Below, one piece after another: positions 18,254-26,572 of a stretch of DNA of 52,557 bases. The position numbers and the translations under genes were made by a program. Below the pieces are notes generated by a model, which did no database searches, was not told where the DNA came from, and worked only from the letters and a program-made list of their open reading frames with translations. The stretch is taken from positions 1 to 52,557 of the forward strand of contig JAPLMA010000109.1 of NCBI GenBank assembly GCA_026387255.1, written 5' to 3'. Origin of the DNA: Candidatus Omnitrophota bacterium (GTDB lineage Bacteria > Omnitrophota > Gorgyraeia > Gygaellales > Profunditerraquicolaceae). Positions within the stretch are counted from its first letter, which is position 1, and each line of letters begins with the position of its first letter.

Positions 18254-18643
18254 TCATTTCTTAGGCTTCTTCCCATTTATCAGAACTTGCCTTAACTCCT
18301 CTTCCAGGGTTTCTTTAAGCTTAGTTACCTTCTCTAGCTCTTCTTTTAAACTCTTGTTTACCAACTGATCCTGAACTAAAGCTTTCTTGGCTGCCTCTAG
18401 AGCTACTTTTAACTCTTGTATCTGATTCTCTTTAGCCTTGGCTTTTTCCTCTAGAGCTGATTTCTCTTGCACATATTTACTTGTTTTTTCTTCCAAGGCA
18501 AGACGCGCAGCCATCTCTTTATCGCGCGCAGTCTTCTGGCGTATCGCGCTAGAACAAGAACTAAGCGTACCGAAAAAGAAAACCACCGATAATATCGCTA
18601 AAATTATTACGATACGATTTTTCAAAGCCTCATCCATATTCAA
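18254..18643 (-). CDS. Small coiled-coil lipoprotein
   Basis: This 129-residue protein has an N-terminal hydrophobic helix (about residues 10-27) and a possible lipobox LSSC with Cys30. A long Ala/Glu/Lys/Leu heptad-rich coiled coil fills residues 35-120. The predicted product is a membrane-anchored periplasmic rod, similar in design to Lpp or other envelope spacers, though no family can be named. It follows the OmpA-like lipoprotein gene by 10 nt and should share its promoter. A role in envelope structure is inference. Confidence 0.75.
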   Translation of the reverse strand: MNMDEALKNRIVIILAILSVVFFFGTLSSCSSAIRQKTARDKEMAARLALEEKTSKYVQEKSALEEKAKAKENQIQELKVALEAAKKALVQDQLVNKSLKEELEKVTKLKETLEEELRQVLINGKKPKK

Positions 18644-18653
18644 AAACCTAAAT

Positions 18654-19304
18654 CTACTTAAGATTCTCTTGGGGTTCTTTTAATTCATGAGCACCCGTAG
18701 AATCACCCTTAACTTTAGTAATATTAGGCAAGATAACTATCTCTACCCGGCGATTTTGTTTACGGCCATCTGAAGAGTCATTGGAAACCAGCGGACGATA
18801 TTCACCATACCCAATCGCCGACAACCTCTCCGGTGATATTCCCTGATCATTTGCCAAATAATGTAAAACACTTAAGGCCCGGGCAGTAGAAAGCTCCCAA
18901 TTAGACTTCCATCCGCTCTGTTTAATCGGAACATTATCTGTGTGACCTTCTATACCTATATTAAACTGCGCCATATTATCTCTTAATATCGCTGACACCT
19001 TAGCCAGTAAAGGAAGCGCCTCAGATCTAATCTTGGCTTTCCCGGAATCAAATAAAAGGTCTCCGACGACGGTAATCACTAATCCTTTCTCCATCATCTG
19101 GAGCTTAATCTGCTTATCATCTATCTCTGCACCAAGTTTCTGTTCCAGCAGGCCTTTAGAACGAACCAGCTCATCCAGCTGAGCGCTTAACTCTTGGATT
19201 TTTTGAGCATCAGAACGTTTACCGGCTTGAAAAATAAACGTACAACCCGCTAAACTAAAAGTTATAAATGAAATTAATACAAATTTAATAAAATTATTTA
19301 CCAT
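18654..19304 (-). CDS. OmpA-family peptidoglycan-associated lipoprotein
   Basis: This 216-residue outer-membrane lipoprotein has a signal peptide ending in lipobox LAGC (Cys21). A short coiled coil (about 30-60) is followed by a C-terminal OmpA/MotB domain. Peptidoglycan-binding features seen are DLLFDSGKAKIRSEALPLL, IEGHTDNVPI, ELSTARALSVLHYL, SAIGYGEYRPL and RKQNRRVEIVI. It would tether the outer membrane to the cell wall. It is the first gene after a good promoter (19378-19406) and a GGAGAGG SD, and is probably co-transcribed with the coiled-coil lipoprotein. Confidence 0.92.
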   Translation of the reverse strand: MVNNFIKFVLISFITFSLAGCTFIFQAGKRSDAQKIQELSAQLDELVRSKGLLEQKLGAEIDDKQIKLQMMEKGLVITVVGDLLFDSGKAKIRSEALPLLAKVSAILRDNMAQFNIGIEGHTDNVPIKQSGWKSNWELSTARALSVLHYLANDQGISPERLSAIGYGEYRPLVSNDSSDGRKQNRRVEIVILPNITKVKGDSTGAHELKEPQENLK

Positions 19305-19377
19305 TTTTTCCTCTCCTTAGCTTTGGCTATTGGTAGACCACAAATCAGCCTTTTGCTCTGTTTTCTATTGAAATTTG

Positions 19378-19406
19378 AATATAACACAACCTGTTTTATT
19401 AGTCAA
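19378..19406 (-). promoter_or_regulatory. Sigma70-type promoter for the OmpA-like lipoprotein genes
   Basis: On the minus strand TTGACT (19401-19406) and TATATT (19378-19383) are separated by exactly 17 nt. This gives an expected start about 65-70 nt before the lipoprotein ATG. It is the best consensus promoter I can see in the window. It sits in the 121-nt gap after purA, so a new transcription unit begins here. Confidence 0.75.
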
Positions 19407-19425
19407 GTGTTTTGTCATCAACCAC

Positions 19426-20694
19426 TTAGATAAAAATAGTATCTCTTCTGGCACTACCAATAGAAACTATGGTGATTCTCACCCCCAGCAGTTTCTGCAA
19501 TTCTAAAAGGTAGGCCCGGGCATTAGGATGTAATTGTTTAAAAGAACTAGGCTGATTTGACTCTCTCGGCCAACCCGCCATCTGCTTATAGACCGCAGTT
19601 GCCTTGCTCAAGACCTCTAAATCACAAGGAAATTCCTTAAAGATTTTACCCTTATATTTATAGGAAGTGCAAATCTTTACCTGCGCTAATCCATCAAGCA
19701 CATCCATTTTCATAATGGCCAGCTCACTAATACCATTAAGCATCACCGATTCTTTAGCCATCACGGCATCAAACCAACCGCATCGGCGCGGCCGGCCAGT
19801 GGTTGCGCCAAACTCATTTCCTTTATCGCGCATAATTTTACCAAAATCTTCTGTAAACTCCGTAGGAAAAGGGCCTTCGCCGACCCGCGTAGTATAAGCC
19901 TTGCAAACACCGATAACTTTATTAATCTTATCCGGAGATATCCCTGTACCAATACAAGCGCCCCCGGAGATCGTTGAGGAAGAAGTAACAAAAGGATAAG
20001 TACCAAAGTCAATATCCAGAAATGTTCCCTGCGCCCCCTCCAATAAGATATCTTTTTTTCCGTCAATAGCCTTATTTAATAATACTGCGGTATTACAAAT
20101 ATAAGGAGCGAATAGTTCACCGTACCTTAAATACTCCATATAAATCTTTTTAAAACTAAAACCTGAATGCTGATAAACTTTTTTAAAAATCTCATTTTTT
20201 TCTTTAAGATTATCTTTAAGCTTATCTCTAAAAACATCAGGATTTAATAAATCCGTCATGCGGATGCCGCAGCGGTTAATCTTATCCGCATAACAGGGAC
20301 CGATACCCCTGCCGGTAGTACCGATTTTATTCTTCCTTTTAGCCTCGCGTAATTGATCCAAATTCTTATGATACGGCATAATTAAGTGTGCCAAAGAAGA
20401 TATTTTAAAACGTCGGCTAAAATCAATGCCATTTTTACGCAGATCATCTAACTCACCCAAAAGTACCGCCGGATCAATAACTACCCCATTACCGATACAA
20501 CAAATCTTGCCAGGATGCAATATCCCCGAGGGGATGAGATGGAAGATATACTGTTTCCTACCTACCACTACGGTATGCCCGGCGTTATTACCACCCTGAT
20601 AACGCACGATATAATCTACTTTTTGAGAAAGGATATCAATAATTTTACCCTTACCCTCATCTCCCCATTGCATACCCACTAGAACGATATTCAT
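19426..20694 (-). CDS. purA: Adenylosuccinate synthetase
   Basis: PurA condenses IMP and aspartate with GTP to form adenylosuccinate, the first step from IMP to AMP. The 422-residue protein has the GTP-loop GMQWGDEGKGKIID, NNAGHTVVVG, GTTGRGIGPCYADK and the signature EGAQGTFLDIDFGTYPFVTSS. TTGRPRRCGWFDAV follows. Its length is normal. A 22-nt gap separates it from the preceding HMGL-family gene. No other purine gene is in the window. Confidence 0.97.
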   Translation of the reverse strand: MNIVLVGMQWGDEGKGKIIDILSQKVDYIVRYQGGNNAGHTVVVGRKQYIFHLIPSGILHPGKICCIGNGVVIDPAVLLGELDDLRKNGIDFSRRFKISSLAHLIMPYHKNLDQLREAKRKNKIGTTGRGIGPCYADKINRCGIRMTDLLNPDVFRDKLKDNLKEKNEIFKKVYQHSGFSFKKIYMEYLRYGELFAPYICNTAVLLNKAIDGKKDILLEGAQGTFLDIDFGTYPFVTSSSTISGGACIGTGISPDKINKVIGVCKAYTTRVGEGPFPTEFTEDFGKIMRDKGNEFGATTGRPRRCGWFDAVMAKESVMLNGISELAIMKMDVLDGLAQVKICTSYKYKGKIFKEFPCDLEVLSKATAVYKQMAGWPRESNQPSSFKQLHPNARAYLLELQKLLGVRITIVSIGSARRDTIFI

Positions 20695-20716
20695 TCTTTC
20701 CTTTTTTTATGCTTTC

Positions 20717-21958
20717 TTATGGTGTCATCGTAAAAATCTTATGCGCAATATCCGGATATTTAGCAATAAAATTCAGTTCATCATCAACCAGCGGCTTCTG
20801 ATTATGCACATTAGCATATCTAACCAACTCCAATATGCGCGTCGCCTCTGCGTCATCCTTAAAAGCCACCTCTAATTTTTCATAAACGTTACGGAAACCT
20901 TTGATTCCGGAATATTCTCCAGCAGTAATTTTTCTACCGGTTTCAACTATTTCTGGTTCCCCCCTCCCCAGCTCCTCAAAATCATAAAGCTCATAATTAC
21001 GCCTGTCCTTTAACGCACCGTCGGCATGAATTCCGGATTCATGGGCAAAAGCATTGGCTCCTACCCCCGGTTGGTTAATCGGGATGGGAACGCCAAAAGC
21101 ATAGGAAGCATATTTACAGATCTTCCAAGCCATCTTTAAATTTACTTTTTCATCTAAATTATAACCACTCATTCCTTGGCCATATTTAAGGGCTAAAATT
21201 ACCGAGACTAAATCCGCATTTCCTGCCCGCTCACCCATGCCATTTACGCAGGTATTAATATAAGAATCCACTCCAGCATCAGAAGCTGCCCTGGCGCCGG
21301 CAATCGAGTTAGCCACCACTAATCCTAAATCATTGTGACAGTGCACTTCAATCGGAAGCTGTACTTTTTTCGCCAATAATTCTATTCTTTCGTAAATACT
21401 AAAAGGCGTGTCCGTTCCCAAAGTATCACAATAACGGATTCTATCGGCACCGGCTATTTTAGCTTTAAGCGCAAACTCGATTAAGTATTCTAAATTCGTA
21501 CGCGAGGCATCTTCGGCATTTACACCGACACTGATTGCACCCAATTTTTTTGCCTCGCTAACTGCCTCCTGCATCTCCTGAATTACCGACTGATGATCAA
21601 GTTTGCCTTTAAATTTATGCACAATCATCTGATCACTAGTAGAAATAGAAAGGTTTAAATATTTCAAATCCGGCACCAATTTAAAAGCAGTTATTACATC
21701 ACCTTTTGTCGCCCGCAACCAACCACTTAATCGGATATTGGAAAATCCACCTAATTGGACTAATGCCAGATTGGCATTTAGATAATTTGTTTCATGCCGC
21801 GTAAGCGGAAAACCAAACTCCGATTGATATACACCCATCTGGTCAAGATACCAGTTGATCATAGTTTTCTGCAGCTTAGACAAACAAATTCGCGAAGTTT
21901 GCACTCCGTCACGGTTAGTTACATCCAATAAATAAATCTTTGATTTATGCGTCATCAT
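20717..21958 (-). CDS. Homocitrate synthase / Re-citrate synthase-type HMGL-family enzyme
   Basis: This DRE-TIM metallolyase condenses an acyl-CoA with a 2-oxo acid. The 413-residue protein has the metal/CoA-site start VTNRDGVQTS (DGVQ, not the DGEQ of LeuA), EVHCHNDLGLVVAN and the CVNGMGERAGNADL segment. A short C-terminal part contains NAFAHESGIHADG. There is no LeuA-type regulatory domain. The options are homocitrate synthase (NifV-like), Re-citrate synthase, or a related synthase. No nif or leucine genes lie nearby, so the cofactor route is unsupported. SD GGGGGAG lies 5 nt before the ATG. Confidence 0.75.
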   Translation of the reverse strand: MMTHKSKIYLLDVTNRDGVQTSRICLSKLQKTMINWYLDQMGVYQSEFGFPLTRHETNYLNANLALVQLGGFSNIRLSGWLRATKGDVITAFKLVPDLKYLNLSISTSDQMIVHKFKGKLDHQSVIQEMQEAVSEAKKLGAISVGVNAEDASRTNLEYLIEFALKAKIAGADRIRYCDTLGTDTPFSIYERIELLAKKVQLPIEVHCHNDLGLVVANSIAGARAASDAGVDSYINTCVNGMGERAGNADLVSVILALKYGQGMSGYNLDEKVNLKMAWKICKYASYAFGVPIPINQPGVGANAFAHESGIHADGALKDRRNYELYDFEELGRGEPEIVETGRKITAGEYSGIKGFRNVYEKLEVAFKDDAEATRILELVRYANVHNQKPLVDDELNFIAKYPDIAHKIFTMTP

Positions 21959-21969
21959 CTCATCTCCCC

Positions 21970-23754
21970 CTATTTCTTTAATGTTTTCCTAAGCTCCTCT
22001 TTAGACGGCACACCGCGGGAAGAAAAAATCTCTTGATTATTCAAAAGATAGCTTGGTCCAAAAGAAATCTGCAGTTTTCTATTTAAACTAGTATTTTCTC
22101 TAAACAAAGATACACCTTCCGGACCCCGAGCGCAGGTTTTTACGCTTTGCGCATCTAATCCCCCAAGGCAATCCTCCCAATAAGCACTTTTAATATGCTC
22201 AGACCGGCAGATTAAATAATCCCAAAATTTTTCCGGGTAATATTTCTGCACACACACCGCACGTAAATATTCTTCTTCGTCGGAAACAACATTCTTGCCA
22301 GGCAAACTTTGTTCATTTTCTGTGGTCAAAAAATGTAAACTCGGATTAAATACTTTCATCGTGGTTAACAACAAAGTAGCGTCTTTTTCAAAGAGATTAA
22401 AAAATAAATCGAAATTCCCTTTCTTTGGTGTTTGATTCAAAAAATAAGATATTCCGCTTGCCTGCGGCTTAAATAAATAAAAATCATTAATTAACTGTAA
22501 ATCACTCTTCATGCTCTCGAAATTATCTTGGCTTTCAACTGACCGGGGAAAAATATACGCCGGTAAAACCTGCAGCGATAAATCCTTAATCATTTTCTGC
22601 GCCGAAGAGCCCGGATAATTCAACAATTTAATAATTAACCCGGGAAACTTCTTTCTCAGTAAATTTATAACCGGCTCAATATTACAAGTAACGCAATCTT
22701 TTACGTTAATAATAAATAAGTCTATTCTTTCTGGCTTGGTAAATAAACAGGCAGCATTTAATGCGCCCGGATTTTGGCAAATTCCCACTAAATTTTTCGC
22801 TTTACAATTAAGATCGGAGTAACAACGCGGCAAGATCCGCGCAATATCAGAATCATCTTTAAGGTTATCTGATAAAGATAACTCATCAACTGTACAATTT
22901 GAAAGCTTACCATCTTGAATTTTTAAAGTTAACTTTCCCAGCTTACGTCCCTGCCAGACTGGACGTAGAATAAAGGTTGTCTGAATCTTAGTCAGGGCTT
23001 CTTCCTTTAACGGTTTATCTCCGACAAAAATTATATCAATACCTTTTGTTTTAGAAATTAATTTTAAATCTTCACTCTCCCCTTGAGTACTCAAAGCAAT
23101 CAAAACCTGCACGCCTGTATTTTTTAGACGGCTGACTAACTCATTAATTTGGCTGGGCGCACTAATTTTTAATCCTTCTGCTTTTTGGTTAGCGGATAAA
23201 CCGGTTAACCCGATAATCGCGATCTTAACCCCGCCACAATCTTTGATTATATAAGGAACAACTTTATCTGTATCTAAATTAACACTTAAGAAAGCTGGAT
23301 TAGCTTTTTTAGCATTTTTTAGAAAGAAATCCCTGCCAAAATTAAATTCATCCGGACTGATACCTACAGCATCATAGCGCATAAGCTCTAAAGCTTTATA
23401 ATTAACCTCAGAACGCTGCATATCTAACTGAATATTCTGAGTATATTCATCCAGCTGACCGCCAGCAGTAAAGTTACCACAATCTAAAAGCAGCAATTTG
23501 GGATATTTGTTTCTTAATTCCTTGACCAGGGTAGCTCGACGGCTAATACCTCCATCCTGCCGGATAGGACAGCTACAGGGATAAAGCATAGCATGCGTCT
23601 GGCCGGTATATAAAATAATAACTTCCTTGGCATAACCAGGGACAGAAAAACAGAGGGCAGAAAACAGAAGACAGAAAGACCAAAAAATCCGTCTTCGGTT
23701 TTCGGTCTTCTGGCTCTTCTCTTCGGTTTTCGGTCTTCTGGCTCTTCTTATCAT
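21970..23754 (-). CDS. Exported composite protein: metallophosphatase-like domain with thioredoxin-like and DsbA-like domains
   Basis: This 594-residue protein has a signal-like hydrophobic stretch at about 24-41. Residues 44-280 resemble the UshA/5'-nucleotidase metallophosphatase fold (ILYTGQTHA, GGISRRATLVKEL, DCGNFTAGG, YDAVGISPDEFNFG). Metal ligands look lost: D-x-H is QTH, the GD aspartate is Asn, and GNHE is SPDE. Residues about 345-405 look thioredoxin-like with CVTC (354-357). The end (about 490-590) resembles a DsbA-like thiol protein with Cys501, 516, 529 and 541 and FGPSYLLNN. The exact role is unknown; redox work in the periplasm is inferred. The start overlaps serA by 4 nt and lies in a 28-bp repeat. 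Confidence 0.65.
   Translation of the reverse strand: MIRRARRPKTEEKSQKTENRRRIFWSFCLLFSALCFSVPGYAKEVIILYTGQTHAMLYPCSCPIRQDGGISRRATLVKELRNKYPKLLLLDCGNFTAGGQLDEYTQNIQLDMQRSEVNYKALELMRYDAVGISPDEFNFGRDFFLKNAKKANPAFLSVNLDTDKVVPYIIKDCGGVKIAIIGLTGLSANQKAEGLKISAPSQINELVSRLKNTGVQVLIALSTQGESEDLKLISKTKGIDIIFVGDKPLKEEALTKIQTTFILRPVWQGRKLGKLTLKIQDGKLSNCTVDELSLSDNLKDDSDIARILPRCYSDLNCKAKNLVGICQNPGALNAACLFTKPERIDLFIINVKDCVTCNIEPVINLLRKKFPGLIIKLLNYPGSSAQKMIKDLSLQVLPAYIFPRSVESQDNFESMKSDLQLINDFYLFKPQASGISYFLNQTPKKGNFDLFFNLFEKDATLLLTTMKVFNPSLHFLTTENEQSLPGKNVVSDEEEYLRAVCVQKYYPEKFWDYLICRSEHIKSAYWEDCLGGLDAQSVKTCARGPEGVSLFRENTSLNRKLQISFGPSYLLNNQEIFSSRGVPSKEELRKTLKK
23693..23748. repeat. 28-bp tandem repeat covering the start of the exported composite protein
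   Basis: Two identical 28-bp units (23693-23720 and 23721-23748) encode residues 3-21 of the protein in two different frames, since 28 is not a multiple of three. The adjoining 23641-23690 carries further CAGAAGAC/CAGAAAAC-like text of the opposite polarity. The whole start region is therefore low-complexity and self-complementary. Confidence 0.85.
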
Positions 23755-25337
23755 GTCCTGATTATCTTTACCGTAAGAATATTTTCCAATAGTTTTATTT
23801 TATCCTGAATTTCCGGGCTGACCTGATGATCTACACTCCATACACTAATCGCTTTATCACCGGGTTTGTTGCGGCCCAAGGCCATAGCGGCAATATTTAT
23901 ACCATTCTTTCCCATAAGTGTACCAAGATTTCCGATTAAACCCGGCTTATCTAAGTTACGGATAAAAATCATTTCACCGACCGGATAGAGATCCAAATAA
24001 TAGTCGTCGATTTTAACAATTCTGGGCTGCTTATTACCAGAAAGTGTCCCCAGAATTGACTTAGTTTCTTTATCTGTTTTAATCTCTAACTGAATAAGAT
24101 TTACAAATTCGCCTTCTTGGCCGGATTTTGACTCCAGCAGTTTTATTCCTCTTTCTTTAAGTAAAGATACGCCATTAACAAAATTAACGGTTTCCTTTAA
24201 TATCGGAGTAAGTATACCTTTAACTAACGCCATAGTCAGGGGGCTTAAATTATATTTAGTAATTCCTCCGCTATAACTTATGGTTAACTCCATAAACCTG
24301 CCTTCGACTAATTGCGCAGCAAACATCCCTAATTTTTCTCCCAAATTAATATAAGGATTAAGCATATTGCAGGTCTCTGCATCTAAACAAGGGTAATTTG
24401 CAGCATTGCGGATTCCTTTGCCTAAAAGCGCATCGCGTACAATTTCAGCAACTTCAATGGCGACGTTAATCTGCGCTTCCTGGGTAGATGCGCCAAGATG
24501 CGGAGTAGTAATAACATTGTCTAATTTTAACAATTCACTATTCGGCTCCAGCGGCTCAGTTTCAAAAACATCCAGCGCAGCTGCAGCTACCTTGCCCTCT
24601 TTTACCGCCCTGGCTAAAGCAGCCTCATCAATAATTCCGCCACGTGCGCAGTTTATAATCCGCACGCCTTTTTTCATAATTCCAAACTCTTTGTCTGAAA
24701 TCATATGCCTGGTCTCCTCAGTTAAAGGAGTGTGCACCGTAATATAGTCAGACTCAAGTAGAACTTTTTTTAATTCTGAGATTTCTACCCCAATATCTTC
24801 GGCTACTTGAGCGGACAGAAAAGGATCAAATGCTAAAACCTTCATGCCGAATGATTTTGCCCGCTTAGCAACCTCTGAACCAATCCTGCCGAATCCGACA
24901 ATCCCTAAAACTTTATTGTATAATTCTACCCCCATAAATTTAGAGCGCTTCCATTCGCCTTTTTTCATCGAGGCATTGGCCTGAGCAATATTCCTGGATA
25001 AAGTCAAAATCATACTAAAGGTATGTTCAGCGGTAGAGATCGTATTTCCCGCCGGGGTATTCATTACGATAATCCCTTTTTGTGTTGCCGCTTCCAAATC
25101 TACATTATCTAAACCCACGCCTGCCCGCCCGATAACCTTAAGCCTCGATGCTGCCTGAATTATCTCTTTGGTCACTTTAGTCGCACTGCGCACCACTAAA
25201 GCATCATAATCCTTAATAATCTCTTTTAAGGCTTCTGGTTTTAAGTCTATTTTTACATCAACGCTTAATTCTTTAGAATCTTTAAATACCTTTAAGCCTT
25301 CCTCGCTTAATGCATCACTAACCAGAATTTTAATCAT
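23751..25337 (-). CDS. serA: D-3-phosphoglycerate dehydrogenase
   Basis: SerA oxidises 3-phosphoglycerate to 3-phosphohydroxypyruvate, opening serine synthesis. ATG 25337 (528 residues, MIKILVSDALSEEG) is preferred because GGAG lies 9 nt upstream; that GGAG is part of the codons of the in-frame ATG at 25352. NAD binding is seen in LGIVGFGRIGSEVAKRA. Catalytic segments are VINCARGGIIDE-like (IINCARGGIIDE) and the His in TTPHLGASTQEAQ. The long form has an intervening ASB domain and a C-terminal ACT domain (LDKPGLIGNLGTLMG), so serine feedback is plausible. It starts 1 nt after the aminotransferase stop. Confidence 0.96.
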   Translation of the reverse strand: MIKILVSDALSEEGLKVFKDSKELSVDVKIDLKPEALKEIIKDYDALVVRSATKVTKEIIQAASRLKVIGRAGVGLDNVDLEAATQKGIIVMNTPAGNTISTAEHTFSMILTLSRNIAQANASMKKGEWKRSKFMGVELYNKVLGIVGFGRIGSEVAKRAKSFGMKVLAFDPFLSAQVAEDIGVEISELKKVLLESDYITVHTPLTEETRHMISDKEFGIMKKGVRIINCARGGIIDEAALARAVKEGKVAAAALDVFETEPLEPNSELLKLDNVITTPHLGASTQEAQINVAIEVAEIVRDALLGKGIRNAANYPCLDAETCNMLNPYINLGEKLGMFAAQLVEGRFMELTISYSGGITKYNLSPLTMALVKGILTPILKETVNFVNGVSLLKERGIKLLESKSGQEGEFVNLIQLEIKTDKETKSILGTLSGNKQPRIVKIDDYYLDLYPVGEMIFIRNLDKPGLIGNLGTLMGKNGINIAAMALGRNKPGDKAISVWSVDHQVSPEIQDKIKLLENILTVKIIRT

Positions 25338-25338
25338 T

Positions 25339-26487
25339 TTATCTGTCTCCATATTTTAGGAATACCTCTTCGGCTGCACTAATACCTGTACCTAAAGTAA
25401 ATTTATAGCCCATTTGAGTAAGTACTTTTTCCAAACAGGACAACCCTATAATAATATCAGATTCAGCAATAAATCCCATATGCGCAATGCGGAAAACCTT
25501 GCCTTTTAATTCATCCTGGCCTCCGGCAATGGTTACTCCATAAGTATCACGCATGGTTTTTACTAACTTTTCTCCGTCGATACCCGCAGGAACTTTCACC
25601 GCAGTAACTCCATCTGAAGCAGCGGTTGGCGCAAATAATTCCAGGCCCAGAGCTATCATTGCCGAGCGTGTGGCATTAGCCATAGCTTTATGACGTTTAA
25701 ATATATTTTCTAAACCATCTTCCTGCATCATTTTTAAAGCTTCATTTAAAGCAACAATCAAAGTAATTGAGGATGTAAAAGGCGTATCATTTTTATCCAA
25801 TGCTTTTTTTGCTTTTCTCAAGTCCAGATAATATCGGCTGGATTTGGAAGCTTCCACTAACTTCCAGGCTTTAGGGCTAACGCTAATAAATCCTAATCCC
25901 GGAGGCAACATCAGGCCCTTCTGGGAACCGGCCACTACCACATCCACCCCCCAAGCATCAGTCTTTAAATCCACGGCGCCTAATCCACTTATTGCATCGA
26001 CCACTAAAACAGCGGAGCTTTCTTTTACTATTCCAGCAATTACCGCTATATCATTATCCACACCCGTAGAAGTTTCACAAAGAGTAGTAAATACTGCTTT
26101 TATCTGCGGATTAGATTTTAATCTTCTTTTAATTTCCTCTGGGCTCACTGCCTTTCCCCACTCCACATCAATAATCTCCGGATTAATCCCGTAGGCTTTG
26201 GCAATCTCCGTCCATCTTTCTCCAAACTTACCTCCCTGCACCACTAAAGCATGATCCCCGGCTGAAAGCAAATTTATTACCGCTGCCTCCATTGCTCCGG
26301 TTCCGGAAGAAGAAATAATAAAAACGTCATTTACCGTCTGAAAAACTAATTTTAATCCCAGGCTTGCTTCTTTTAAAATCTCCTGAAATTGCGGAGTGCG
26401 GTGATGGATGATCGGCTTAGCCATGGCCAAACTAATCTGTGGCGGTAATGGGGTGGGACCGGGTGTTAATAAATATTCTTTTTTCAT
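25339..26487 (-). CDS. Class V PLP aminotransferase, probable phosphoserine or serine-glyoxylate type
   Basis: This PLP enzyme belongs to the alanine-glyoxylate/serine-pyruvate aminotransferase group. The 382-residue protein has LTPGPTPLPP, SSSGTGAMEAAV, DAISGLGAVDL and the Schiff-base lysine Lys190 in VAGSQKGLMLPPG. The C-terminus contains FRIAHMGFIAESDI. It lies 1 nt upstream of serA, so I infer that it transaminates 3-phosphohydroxypyruvate in serine synthesis, in place of a classical SerC. Alanine-glyoxylate activity cannot be excluded. A GGAG SD follows the hairpin cluster at 26501-26572. Confidence 0.85.
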   Translation of the reverse strand: MKKEYLLTPGPTPLPPQISLAMAKPIIHHRTPQFQEILKEASLGLKLVFQTVNDVFIISSSGTGAMEAAVINLLSAGDHALVVQGGKFGERWTEIAKAYGINPEIIDVEWGKAVSPEEIKRRLKSNPQIKAVFTTLCETSTGVDNDIAVIAGIVKESSAVLVVDAISGLGAVDLKTDAWGVDVVVAGSQKGLMLPPGLGFISVSPKAWKLVEASKSSRYYLDLRKAKKALDKNDTPFTSSITLIVALNEALKMMQEDGLENIFKRHKAMANATRSAMIALGLELFAPTAASDGVTAVKVPAGIDGEKLVKTMRDTYGVTIAGGQDELKGKVFRIAHMGFIAESDIIIGLSCLEKVLTQMGYKFTLGTGISAAEEVFLKYGDR

Positions 26488-26500
26488 TTTTGCTTTCTCC

Positions 26501-26572
26501 TGTCATTCCCGCGGAAGCGGGAATCTATCTTTTTTAGATCCCCACTTTCGTGGGGGATGACGCTTCGCGTCA
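26501..26572. repeat. Cluster of three hairpins between clpP and the aminotransferase gene
   Basis: Three short stem-loops follow each other: TGACGC-TTC-GCGTCA (26558-26572, including the clpP stop codon), CCCCAC-TTTC-GTGGGG (about 26540-26555) and CCCGC-GGAA-GCGGG (about 26508-26521). Outer GTCAT/ATGAC ends (26502-26506 and 26557-26561) pair across the last two. It resembles the dispersed TGTCATTCCCGC-type repeats of many MAGs. It may protect or separate mRNA segments. Confidence 0.75.

Noticed and set aside
19761..20066. Second minus-strand ORF of 101 codons inside purA
   Set aside because: It is an alternative frame of purA with no family features.
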